Shown here piece after piece: positions 35,783-47,400 of a stretch of 64,000 nt of DNA. The notes beneath the pieces were generated by a model. That model searched no databases and was not told the origin of the DNA. It worked only from the letters and a program-made list of their open reading frames with translations. Positions within the stretch are counted from its first letter, which is position 1. Every line of letters starts with the position of its first letter. Source of the DNA: Litoditis marina (Eukaryota > Nematoda > Chromadorea > Rhabditida > Rhabditidae); the NCBI GenBank assembly GCA_964036275.1, contig OZ038438.1, positions 17,551,918 to 17,615,917 of the forward strand, in the 5' to 3' direction. The position numbers and the translations under genes are program-made.

Positions 35783-37791
35783 ATGAGCGAGTCATCCAAC
35801 ATTATTGTGGAAAACAAAGAAAACGTGTGTTGGATTACCTTATTCAAAGTGAAACAATTCAACGCCATAACTGGAAAGGTAAAATCTTCGAACAAAGTAG
35901 ACGAACCATTTTAGAAAACGTCTAGGACATATGCTCATATCATGCTCCAAAACAGTTATGTTCGTACGGTCCATTTCTGTGCTGCCCTTTCTCGTACTAA
36001 TAAGCCTCAGCAAAGCTGTATGTTCTTACCGAATGAAATAATCTTCTAGTACCAGTGGTGAAACCGGTGAAAAAACACATCGAAGCACTGAAATGGTTTC
36101 GTGGTTCCACAATAATGGTTTCATATAAGTGAAATAAACTAGTGTAAATTACCATGGTAGTGTTTGGCTTCCAATGTTATTGTGATATTAACGCGAAAAC
36201 TATGTAATATTCTCATGTTTTGTATCTAAAACCAAACGAGAATTGAGCGAGACCAACTGAGACACTACGACCTCCTGAAAATTACTTGACTGTTCAGATG
36301 TATCGTGATTTGATTACGGCATTCGAAAACGCGGAGAACGACGAAGACATCGCATTAACTGTCATTACCGGTAGGGGTGTTTCCGTCATTTGGACCAACT
36401 CCCGTTTTTCGTCCACCAACTCCTCTTTCCATGTCGTGTCACTCTGATTAAACTGAGTCAATATATTGTACATAAATTGAGGTTGGTAGTGACTTTGGCA
36501 GACAAAGATCGGTTCTGCAACTTCGTACTATTCATTATCACTGTCCGCCACAACTTGAAATACAGCGCATGTCTCATATGAAAGTAGCAACTCCTCTCAA
36601 CTTGTATACAGGACCAAAGTAGTTCTTTTCTGTGTTGGGCCCATTTCTTATGAAATTCGAGTTGAAAACTGGAACGAAAAGATTCGAAGCTGACCATGTA
36701 CTGATTGAGTTGCAGGAACTGGAAAATACTATTCTGCAGGAAGTGACTTCTCTCCGTCTGAACTTCAAAACAGCTTCACGTGGGTTAATCACTCAGCAAC
36801 TTTAATATGTTTTATGGATTACTACAAATTTTTCTCTGGGGCAGTAACAATGAGAGGGATGGTGTACTTGGTTACAAATCGTGCTCTGATGCAAGAATTT
36901 ATTTAGGAGCAGCGAGGTGGATAGCTATAGCCCATACAAACTCTGGGTAGACCGACTGATCAGGCATTCTAAGCCCATAATCGCTCTGGTGAACGGACCC
37001 GCTATTGGCGTCGCGGTCACAACACTTGCTTTATGTGATGCCGTCTTCGCGTCAGATACGGTGAGCAGTCGGTTATAGTTGGGTTCATGTTGAATGATGT
37101 TCCGTCAGAATCTGACAAGAACTTGTTTTTCGATGTTTTTCGTATATTCTCGTAACAGGCATCTTTCTGGTGTCCGTTCAGCCAAATCGGACTGAATGCT
37201 GAGGCCGCCAGCAGTCGCACTTTTATCGACACCATGGGTTATCAGAAGGTGAGCATATTTTCCATTATTTCCCTCTCACAGTAAATAAAGGCAAACTAGG
37301 AAAACACAATGTATGCCAACAACACCGACGACACAACGCTAAACGCCTATAATAAATGGAAATCACAGTCTCAGAACAGTTTTCGGAACTGTTCAATGGT
37401 CACACTTCGAAGTTCATGATGATGAAATAAGATAAACAAACAAAATTCCAGGCCGCTCGACTCATACTGTTTGCTGAGAAAATGACAGCCCAAGAGGCAT
37501 ATGAAGCCGGTCTCGTAACGAAGGTATACACATATTATCCTTACAATACCGAGAAGATTTGGGAAGTAGAACGTGCTAGTCAAAATTTTATAGTTCTTTT
37601 CATATGAATTGAATACAAAGACAGTCATTCGATATCCGTATAACTTTTTATGAGACTGAGAAAATATCAAGAAAAATGGGTATCGGTAAATCTGCGTTTC
37701 TGAATAAACTAGTTTAATTGTTTGCTAGGAGAGTTTCGGTTACCCTATAGGCTATTTTCAAAGCAGGCATCTACTGCATCTACGATAATGT

Positions 37792-37822
<31 letters not shown>

Positions 37823-40745
37823 CTTCTGTCTGTAGTTTGATTCTGTTGCACAGTCAAAGTTTATCAATTACCACGTGTTTCAAGATGACACTCTATCAAT
37901 AATTCAGACACTCGCCTAGTTATAATATAAAGGCCAGACCATTTAACAGATTTGTAAAAACACATCGCGCGGAGCTCTGCGTGAGTTGTCTTTGGTTTGG
38001 CCATTGCGGACTCGTTTTTTCCTTTTAATTAACAAAAAGCTTCAAATATAATCTTTTTTCAAAAACTAAAAAAAGAGAACGTTAGAGAATCACAAATGGA
38101 ACATTGTGGGAAAATTTCAGCCAAATCGAGTTACTTTCGCCTGAGTTATGGTTTCGTGTCGTTGTCGAAAAGTTCCGCCGTAATTCGTCCCTCCCTCCTC
38201 CCTCCTCCCTCCTCCCTCCTCCCTCACGGAATTCTGTCCGCATAGTATTGGAAAAACTACTGTACCGATTTGGCTGAAATTTGAAACAATAGTTCTAAGT
38301 CAAAAGTTAGCCCGGCGCGCCAAATATGAAATGTATAGCTTCTCATTGGCGCCGGGCGCGGGCGCCAATAGGCGCCCTAAACAAAATCTAAAGTCACGAC
38401 AGCGTCACTGGAATCGTTTGAAATTTGGTACAGTTAATGGTTATCACATTTTGAGTGGATTGATGAGGGAAAAATGATTATTTCGCGTTGGCCCCGGGCG
38501 CGGGCGCCGATTTGCACCAATTGGAGCCGAAAACTAAACTCGCGACAGCGTCACTGGAATCGTTCGAAATTAGGTACAGTTAATTGTTATCACATGCTGA
38601 ATAAATTTATAAGTAAAAAATGATTATTTTGCGTTGGCGCCGGGCGCGGGCGCCAATTTGCACCAATTGGCGCCAAAACCTAAACTCGCGACAGCGTCAC
38701 TGGAATCATTCGAAATTTGGTACAGTTAATGGTTATTACATGTTGAATAAATTTATTGGTGGAAAATGATTATTTTGCGTTGGCGCCGGGCGCGGGCGCC
38801 AATTTGCACCAATTGGCGCCAAAACCTAAACTCGCGACAGCATCACTGGAATCGTTCGAAATTTGGTACAGTTAATGGCTATTACATGTTGAGTAAATTT
38901 ATAAGTGGAAAATGATTATTTTGCGTTGGCGCCGGGCGCGGGCGCCAATTTGCACCAATTGGCGCCAAAACCTAAACTCGCGACAGCGTCACTGGAATCG
39001 TTTGAAATTTGGTACAGTTAATGGTTATCACATGTTCAATGAATTGATAAGGGAAAAATTATTATTTTGCGTTGGCGTCGGGCGCGGGTGCCAATTTGCA
39101 CCAATTGGCGCCAAAACCTAAACTCGCGACCGCGTCACTGTAATCGTTCGAAATTTGGTACAGTTAATGGTTATCACATGTTGAGTGAATTGATAAGTAA
39201 AAAATTATTATTTTGCGTTGGTGCCGGGCGCGGGCGCCAATTTGCGTCAAATGGCGTCAAAACCTAAAGTTTATCGTCTACGTTCGGCTTCTTGCACACA
39301 CAAAACTGAGATTTCTATTTAATGAGTTCACAAGATCCACTCGGTGAATAGGTGAAACAGGAAGTTGTAGGAGTACAACTAGCAAAAAAAGGACAATTAG
39401 TAAAAAGTGGGGGAACCAACAAATGTGTGAGTTGTGTTTGGTTCGACCTCTATATGAGCAAAAAGTGAACAATACGAGTTGCTGTGATACTGTAGCAGAA
39501 GTATTCCGCAAAAATAGAACTATACAAATGTTGCACAATGGTTCACAACGCACGCATGTCGTCAAAGTGCACATGAAATACCCTTCGGCAATTTCTGCAA
39601 TATCATGCGGGCTTCGTGAACCATTGTGCAACATTTGTATAGCTCTATTTTTGCGGAATACTTCTGCTACAGTATCACAGCAACTCGTATTGTTCACCTT
39701 TTGCTCATATAGAGGTCGAACCAAACACAACTCACACATTTGTTGGTTCCCCCACTTTTTACTAATTCTTTCTCAGTTTTCCACCAAACTGCAAATATGA
39801 CAGCATAACTGTTTTGTGGCGGAATTGATACTTTCTTCGAGAACAGAAAAAGGGGCACTTTTGAAAATATATTAGGTGACAACGAGTTCTATAAACAGCG
39901 ACTCTCGCCAGTTTGAGTTGAATTCCGCGCAGAGGGCTTTCTTCGAAATGTAAGGTCTTCATCGTGGAAAATATTTTTCGTGGATATGGATTAGTCGGTG
40001 AACTCCCATGTTAAATATATAGAATATGAGTACAGTGTGTAATGAACGATCCAGGAACTTCCAGATCATTCCAACTGCGGAGTTCTCTAGTCGCACCGAT
40101 GCGATTATTTCTCAATACAGCAAACTTTCAAAGGAGGTAGGAACTGATCCTTCATAATAAGTTCACTGAAAAAAAATGGAAAAAAATTTCCATGCTTTGT
40201 TTTGTCTTATGTTTCAGTAATTTAGAATAATATGGCTAACTACAAGTGATCGTTAAGTTTTTGATGAACAGGAAGTTGCTTCAGCTGTAGCAAAGGCCGT
40301 ATTGTTTGAAGAAACAACACTGCTGAGACTGACTCTAGTTGTTTCAATTCTCTCGTGTAAAGTATCTCATGTAACTTATACTCAGAGCATGATGGTTTCC
40401 AAGCGTCTCATGAGGCCGCAGCATGTCGTTGATTCACTTCTCACCATCAACAGACAGGAATATGAGGTAGGGTGGCCGTAACAAGCAAAGATAGCGTGAG
40501 TATCTAATATCTATCTCTGGTGAGCTCTTCTTCTCAATCTTCAACCTCACTGACTACCTAATACTTGTCCTGCAACATTCATTGAGAAAGTAAGAGACTA
40601 TAACGTTGGTTCGTTCTCACTCCCGTATGGCGGAAACCTTGCGATCATTATCAAACGAAACATTTTTCAGGTACTGATGAAACAAATGACGAGCGAAGAT
40701 ACTCTTCAACGAATTATGAGCAAGTTCGGAAAGTCAAAGATGTGA
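35783..40745 (+). CDS. enoyl-CoA delta isomerase / hydratase-family enzyme, probable peroxisomal
   Basis: Nine exons give an open 777-nt frame (258 aa): 35783-35878, 36298-36370, 36716-36779, 36907-37060, 37159-37248, 37452-37523, 40065-40136, 40386-40466 and 40671-40745. Crotonase-fold enzymes of this group shift or hydrate double bonds of enoyl-CoA during fatty-acid beta-oxidation. The CoA/oxyanion-hole segments are visible as KYYSAGSDFS (residues about 59-68) and KPIIALVNGPAIGVAVTTLA. ASFWCPFSQIGLNAEAASSR carries the glutamate that aligns with the catalytic Glu of ECI-type isomerases. The C-terminus is SKM, an accepted variant of the peroxisomal PTS1 signal. There is no N-terminal acyl-CoA-binding domain, unlike vertebrate ECI2. 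An extra short exon near 40272 (EVASAVAKA) is possible. The 2.5-kb intron 37524-40064 is packed with repeats. AATAAA is at about 40857. Confidence 0.9.
37794..37823. repeat. poly-C run (30 C)
   Basis: Thirty consecutive cytosines in an intron. The length may be affected by sequencing error. Confidence 0.95.
38190..38225. repeat. (CCTCCCT)n simple repeat
   Basis: Five to six copies of TCCCTCC on the plus strand, i.e. a G-rich tract on the minus strand. Confidence 0.85.
38330..39268. repeat. 146-bp tandem repeat array with GC-rich palindromic core
   Basis: About 6.5 units at 146-bp spacing: CGCGAC markers lie at 38541, 38687, 38833, 38979 and 39125. Each unit has an A+T-rich half (GAAATTTGGTACAGTTAATGG) and a core GGCGCCGGGCGCGGGCGCC followed by CACCAATTGGCGCC. 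The array is in intron 6 of the enoyl-CoA isomerase gene. Open frames here are repeat translations. Confidence 0.93.
39395..39767. repeat. long near-perfect inverted repeat (hairpin), arms about 150 bp
   Basis: The left arm (39395-39546) and right arm (39616-39767) are almost exact complements, separated by about 70 bp. The outer end AATTAGTAAAAAGTGGGGGA and the inner end CACAATGGTTCAC recur inverted. Both strands therefore translate to near-identical peptides. It could be a fold-back transposon or a source of hairpin RNA inside the enoyl-CoA isomerase pre-mRNA. Confidence 0.9.
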
Positions 40746-41186
40746 CCTTCTTCTATGATTGTATATCCTATTTTACATTTTATTGTGTTTCTCGGAGCAA
40801 ACCTGGTATTTGACAGCCTTTTTTTCATTTTTCCGGTGTATTTATTATGAAGTACAAAATAAAAGTGAAAGTGAAGTATTCCTTCCGGTAAGATATTCAC
40901 CGAAGTTCAAAACACAATCGTCTTACATGAAGAGTTGAAAAACGTCATTTACAAATAATGTGAATGATGTTTTTCGTATTTCTCTAAAGGAATTCGATTT
41001 GTTTGATACAGCTTGTTTTAGTGCGAATGTTGCAAAAGCCAATTGAGATAGTTGTTTGCGTGAAAAAAAAGTTTGATTAGTTATTAAATGTGCCCTTCTG
41101 GTTATGCACTCCAATGATGCTAATCAGGGAATCGTTTAAAAGATTCGGAATAAACATCGGAACAATTCTTTCTTCCTTTTCCCTAG

Positions 41187-41188
41187 AG
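41187..41188 (+). promoter_or_regulatory. candidate trans-splice acceptor
   Basis: The pyrimidine tract and AG ending at 41186 (TTCTTTCTTCCTTTTCCCTAG) lie directly before the ATG at 41189. This is the placement expected for a nematode spliced leader. Confidence 0.45.
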
Positions 41189-43396
41189 ATGAATGACAGA
41201 AATTCTGTTATTCTGTTAGAACTCATTCCTCAACTACTGAAAAAAGATCACAGTTATATGTGTGATAACTCATTATTTCAACAGTTGGAGCATATTCAGG
41301 TACCTTCCAAAGTTTGTACGGGGTTCGATTCAAACTTTAATGCTTGTTATGCTCTTATATGCTCTACCACTGTTTGCCGTTTCTCAAACTTCAAACTTTG
41401 TAATGTTTTCACCACGAAATATTTGCACTGTGAAGGAAGTCCGTGAATCATAATTTTAAAACGGGGCCTACTGTTTTAAATGTGCGCATTTTTAGGACGG
41501 AAAGGCGGGAGGGTATTGTATATCTCACTTTCCGCTGTGTATGCACACATGTCTTCGATTCCAAAACTTTCCATTACGTTCTCTAATAGCGTAGTGGTTA
41601 GCGGTCAGCTACGAATCTTTTGCTCGCAGGTTCGAATCCGGTGAGAGACAGAAATTTATGAATTGAGCACCCACTATAGTTGAAATTGATCTATTGCTTT
41701 TGTTAGAGCGTGCCTACTCCGGCATCATCAGATGAGAGTTCGCTCAGACTGGAAGCCGTACATAATGGAATGACGTTGTATGCAGATGCAGTTCAGGTAA
41801 AGTTACAACCATTTCACACTTCCGGTAGTTCCACACTTGTCTCTGCGAACATTGTTCCTCCTTCTCCAGCCAGAGCACACCGTAATGCAAATTACTTAGC
41901 TCGATATAGAGATAGATTGGTACAACAAATAGTGATGAAATTAGGAGAAATTCAGAGTAGAAAAGGTAATCAGGTTGATTTTCTTTTATTACTTCAATGC
42001 GGATTTCGGTGTGAACGGGCATGACACAAAGTTCTTTGTTCTAGGCAATGTACTAGAGAAGATATGTATAAAAACATTACTTCGATCCACGACTATACTG
42101 TTCATTCGCGTTTTGATAGCAGAATTGACTGCGAACTACTCTGAAGTTAAGAACCGAGTTGTTTACCAAGGTTAGCCAAAAACCCAAGTTGTATATCAAG
42201 GTTCGGAAAGTTTACCAAGAATTTGGTGCACAATTGTGCGGGCGAACCTTGGTAATCAACTCGGTTTTCAACTTTAGAGTAAATGACGCAAGCTGTTACA
42301 GGTCACAAGTACAGTAACCGAACGCATGGACATGGGGGTTCACACATCAGAGTTGGAACCAGCATACATTCCCACAGACGCGTTTCTTGAGTGGCTGGGC
42401 AAAGATGCATCCATCAAAGCTTTTTTAACTGATCAAAGTACCACATATCTCTTGTTCATTGATAAACCATACGATCAGGTTGGTTTTACAGAAGTGAACA
42501 GCGATACACGTCGTGTAAACTATGCTTTAGAGCGGTTTTCGGTTGTTTGACTCTCACTCTGGAACCAACAGAAATTACTATTGACCGAAAGGTCGAATTG
42601 CGAGGCTAAAAAACAAGGAAAACATGTTTAGTGAACATCGTACTTCATTTTTCTTTCCACAGGTGACTTCGGACTTGACGATACTGAGATGCATTGCAGG
42701 TCTACTTACCGAGTTATGCGATATGGAAGAGGGAAAGGTTTGGCTTCACCTCAACTTTCTATCTTGTGTACTACATATACTATATTTGTACAATAGTGAC
42801 AATGAAATTCGATGTATGTCTAGTTGATGTCACATCATCGTTGGCTTTAATCGATAAGAAAAATGAAGGGTTAGATATTCCCTCACTTTATAAATATATA
42901 ACTTCAACTTCAACACGCCATTTTCCAGATAGAATCGATTGGCAAACTTCGCCTGCCACTTCTGATGAGTGGTAGTACTGTAATCGCAACTGGAACTAAA
43001 GAAGGTTCGAATTTTGATCACATTTCAGTGAAAACTATGTTAACTCATGTTTCATCCACAAGACGTCAAGATTAAAAGTAACTGTAACTCGTTCAATGTT
43101 GTTATTTCCTCAGAAAGGTAGATTCCAATTACAAGTTTGTGAGATCTTGTTATTGATCATGTGAAACTTACGAGAGATTGCTAAAGAAGCAAAGTAATGA
43201 CCATTCATTCTCACTTCGAATGACTGGTCCATCAGATTTGTAGAAGAGTGTTTTAAGCGTCGACTAACTCTACCCGAATTTCAATGTTGAGTGAATTTCT
43301 TATTTAATCCACCTTATAGGTCAGATTGAGGTGAACATCTTCGGAGAAGATGGCATGCGCTGTGGATTCCTTACTGGAATTGTGCACACTTTTTAA
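41189..43396 (+). CDS. unrecognised conserved-looking protein (201 aa), possible downstream operon gene
   Basis: Six exons form an open 606-nt frame: 41189-41299, 41707-41796, 42302-42478, 42663-42737, 42929-43004 and 43320-43396. The product begins MNDRNSVILLELIPQLLK, has YIPTDAFLEWLGKDASIKAF and TYLLFIDKPYDQ in the middle, and ends FLTGIVHTF. There is no signal peptide or membrane segment, so it is probably cytosolic. The mix of hydrophobic beta-like and helical segments could suit a small adaptor fold, but I do not recognise it. TTTTCCCTAG ends 2 bases before the ATG, matching a spliced-leader acceptor. The upstream gene's AATAAA is about 330 bases away, so the pair may be co-transcribed. 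Confidence 0.68.
41498..41690 (+). repeat. tRNA-derived SINE-like repeat, copy 1
   Basis: It contains a good pol III A box (TAGCGTAGTGG) and a perfect B box (GGTTCGAATCC). A family-specific head (GTATATCTCACTTTCCGCTG) lies before these and a tail (AATTTATGAATTGAGCACCC) after. Related copies are at 48150-48320 (minus) and 59235-59450. It lies in intron 1 of the 41189 gene. Confidence 0.7.
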
Positions 43397-44337
43397 AATG
43401 AACGGGTAGGTCGTTAAAAACAGTTATTTTTGCTACAGTTCCCAAAAACTGGGTTGTGATAAAACCGCCTGAAACCTAACTTTTATTACTTAGGAATGAC
43501 ATGTTTCAAAAAGAGAGGAAAACTTGTAGTATTATTTCTGTTAGTCACCATCAAAGAAAAGTTTTGGGTATAGTCCTCGTTCAAAATGTTCCGAGTATGC
43601 ACGATCAAGCACAACAAATCAAGTGATATTTGAAATAAGAAAAGAGAGATAATATAGTTAGCCAAAAGTGAGCGGTTTCTTTCTTCTACTCGAATTTGTT
43701 TGTCGATGACTGTGTTGCTGGAAATGTTGACCAATAAAACATTTACAGACATCGAGGTACGTCAACAGGGGCATCTCAACCACAGATATGATCACGTATA
43801 TATAAGTTGCCTTTTCTTTTATATACAATATTCCAATATACATAAAACAAATGTTTGGTCGCTTTATTGGATGAGCGTTGCATTGAAAGCACGAGGAAAA
43901 TGAACAAACTCCGGGTATCAGGGAGAATGTAAAACACCGGTGAACGGACATATGTTGGTGAATCGAAGTTACCCACACTACGCGATCTATTTACCATAAA
44001 AGAAGATAACTTTCCTTGAACAAACTTCGTACTGGTGCTAATTCAACTATGAGATCATTCATCTAATTCAGTCTGCACTCTATAATCTATGTACCAAATC
44101 ACAGCAATCATCAGTAGCTACCCAGGAAAACATGCACACGCAATGGCCTCATCGACACCGGGGCGGTACGAAGTATAAAAAGTCACAAAACGAACCACTT
44201 GCTTAAGTGAAATACACGATCATCAACATTTCTCAACATGATTAATCATTTCCGTTTCATTATGATCAGTGTTGCAAAGAAGGAAGTTTCAATGATTGCG
44301 GTGAGTCCGGGGTCGTCTCACCTGCAAGAAACATATA
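43397..44337. other. gap between convergent genes
   Basis: No exon is supported. The stretch is the 3' flank of the 41189-43396 gene and lies between it and the kinesin gene end. Confidence 0.4.
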
Positions 44338-44470
44338 CTGTCAGTCAATTGTACAGTCGCGTGAACCATGTTAAACACAGCAGAATTCAGAAATGTGCAA
44401 TGACAAAGTGCACGATGCTTCAATAGAATGCTGGCTTTACGTAACTATTCAATTTACTTCTAGTATACAG
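44338..44470. mobile_element. about 130-bp dispersed repeat, copy 1, supplying the kinesin stop codon
   Basis: It matches 55220-55345 and 60237-60357 through CGTGAAACATGTTAA-, AACACAGCAGAA-, AAAGTGCACGA-, TTAGAATGCTAA- and TTTACGTTACTATTCAATT-like blocks. Ends are weakly inverted (TATACTG...AATTG). It overlaps the last 17 codons of the kinesin gene. Confidence 0.75.
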
Positions 44471-47400
44471 TTTATTACGAAGTAAACTTTGTTCACGACA
44501 AAGGTGGTTGATTTTGGAGAACATACTCTCTTCTTCAGTGGAATCAGTTGCTTCTCGTGCAGAATCCGTTGTTTTCCGCTCTCGTCCATTGGAGATCATC
44601 GGTAACTGCACTGATTCCCGTTTTTTCGTTCTGGATTGGACCGATGCAAATTTGCTCATATCGTCGGTACTAAAAATAATGCGTTTGTTTGATAAACATC
44701 TGAAAACAACCTATCATACTCATGTAGAATACGATTTTCACATAAAGTGTAAAATTATGCGATAACTTCAATGAGACATTAGTTTTTGTTTGGTATGTGA
44801 CTTTAGGTGGATCTTAATGTGTTTCAGTCGCGCTTAGAAAATTTGGAATTAGAAAAAAACCACCAAATCTATGACAAGGAGATAGCATATATGGTTTTTT
44901 TTAAAGGACCTGATGACCTTTTACCCGGGCTCAACACTTCTGTTCTATCTGATCTTCACTCACGTGGCGGGACTTGTGCTGATTTTCGGTAGCAACATGG
45001 AGTTCCAAGACACAACATTGTTCATTTGCTTCAGGGGCAGAAGGTGGTAATGGAATTGGTTCTTTATCATCCTGTATTCTTTCTCCAGCTGCTCTCTGTC
45101 CTTTCCTGTAAGAGAGAACAACTTGAACGGTAGAAGGATTCAGGATAGTGGGGTGAAAGACAAGAATATTACCTTCTAAATGGCCCTCAATCAGTTTGTC
45201 GGCTATCAGTTCATACTTTTGCAGTTTCGACATTGAGTTGTCAGTTTTCTCCATGAGCATATTCTTGATTGCCAGGTCGTTCACAGCCGAGATCTCTTAA
45301 ACAGCAAACACATCACAGAACGATGTTTATTATTAATTGTAGTATCTCAGAAAAAATTGTTTTCTGAAAACTAAAACTGAAACTGTGTTGCTTTTATAAA
45401 TAAAATTAACTGATCATCGAAGAACGTTCGCATGGTGGTAATTGCTACAAGAAACTGGCTTTCGACTGGAAAAACACTCACTTTCGGCTTGCATATTGGC
45501 CATTTTAACCACCAGTTCAATCAATTCTTTCTGCTCTTTCGAGTTGGCGAGTCCTCTCATTCTCCCCTCCATCGATTTGCTCATTTCACTTCCCTTTCGC
45601 AGAGCATTCTCCACTTTTCTGCGTTGCTCAACCAGTTGAGATGCTCGATTCTCCTATAGGTACAAATATCCAGAACTTATTTTAATTAAAATCGTTCAGT
45701 GAACAGGGGATTAGGCGTGAAAACGTGAAAAATATCGCAAAACAACTACAAGGGTTATCGGGGAAGAACAGTTGAACTGATAAACACCTCACACAGTTAC
45801 CGTTCTATTTCGGCTTCGCTTGTAATGTCTAAAAGAAGTATCTGTCAACATTCACACGAAATATAGTTCGTTTCATTCCCACTGAGACCCATTGGCACCG
45901 TGCCAAGATTTTCGGAAGACTATTTCTTAGAACAAACATAAGTATTCTGAACACATTTTTCGTTTACGTGTTGTAAAACTGGACAATCGCTACCAGAGAT
46001 TTGAAGTTTTTTGAAAAACTCCAGTGGTGAAGAATAGCCTGCAATATTCATTGGCACGCTGCCATGTCTCAGTAGGAATGACCGGAACTATACGTGACCC
46101 GATTTGAAGTGTGCATGAACGACTAGGGTACTTAGTGAATGAATTTGACCAGGTAGAGACAATACGGGTTTTCCACCTCCACATTCCCTGTTAAGCGTTT
46201 CCAACTCCCTATTATGCTTCTTTTTTTGTATGTAATCGTCATAATTACGCTTTGTAACAGTCAGAATTCAATTTCTCTTTTCTATAGTTGAATTGTGTTG
46301 GGGAAAGAAGTGAGTGTAACGATTGTATTCACACTACACCTTATAAGAGCTAGATGAAAGACAGAAAGAGAAAAGCAAGATATGTTTCAACATACCAGTT
46401 CGCTTATGTCTTTTTTCAAACGTTCAATACTATCGGCTGGCTTGGTATGCGAGTGTTGCTTTTCCCAGGCGTTTACTATTGCTATTTTCGACGCTCGACT
46501 CATCTCAACTTCGTAACATTCCTGGTTGGCTTTCATCAAACGCTCTCTGAAAGTTATCCAAGTTGCAGAACTAATATTCTAATTCACAGTTTCCAAACTA
46601 AGACATCAGTTGGGCTCTACTACTTTCCACAAAGCTAAAGAGAAATTCAACCCTGTTTGCCACAAGTAGTGATTCGCAAAAATGTGAAGGGAAACTATAT
46701 AACCACGATAGACAAGGAAAATCCACGACCCGGAGAAGTAGTACGTATAAAATAGAAACACACCTGAGTTTATTCTGCTTATCGGTGACACCAATGAACT
46801 GTTCTTTCAGCTGATTGAACAAGGAAGTAAAATCCCGTTTTTCATTGATCTGGAACGAAATAGTTATTGAAATAAGGGAATGTGGTGCACAGTTTGAAAA
46901 AATTGAATAGTCCATTCATAAAGAGTTCTAAATATGATGATGGTATTGTATTTTGCTGGAGTAGTCCTCGCTCAAGAGAAAACAGAGAAAAGCGGTCATC
47001 ATGGCCAGAACGCCGGTGTTTGTACTGTCATTGAAGTTTCTTTTTGAGGATAAATTTGAAAATTGTGCTCTTTCTCAAACAAAACTACAAATCAGACACG
47101 TTCTATTTCTATATCGTGCCGTTCAATCCACCAACATTGTTAGCAGAATCCATTTTTCTTCCTTTCCAAGTGCTCGCTGTTCCACGAGTATTCGAATTCC
47201 AACGAACTCCATTTTTTGGTTGCTTATCGGCTGTCGACACTTTGTCCGAAACTGAAATGACGCTTGTCAGTTATTCAGAGGCGAAACAGAAAATGATCTT
47301 AAATGAAGTTAAGGTGTATATCGTTAAGGTGCTCGGTCGACCGAATTCGGAATGGAATCCACCGTATCAGGGTCCCAATGATGCATTAATCATTGGGAAC

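Noticed and set aside
38912..39267. Arg-rich open frames in the 146-bp array
   Set aside because: Frames arise because the repeat lacks stops in one phase. No homology or splice structure.
39278..39800. Two long open frames (153 and 125 codons) on opposite strands with the same peptide
   Set aside because: They are mirror translations of the two hairpin arms, not genes.
41590..41660. Possible functional tRNA gene
   Set aside because: A and B boxes are good, but acceptor and anticodon stems do not pair cleanly and the surrounding head and tail recur elsewhere. A SINE-like repeat fits better.
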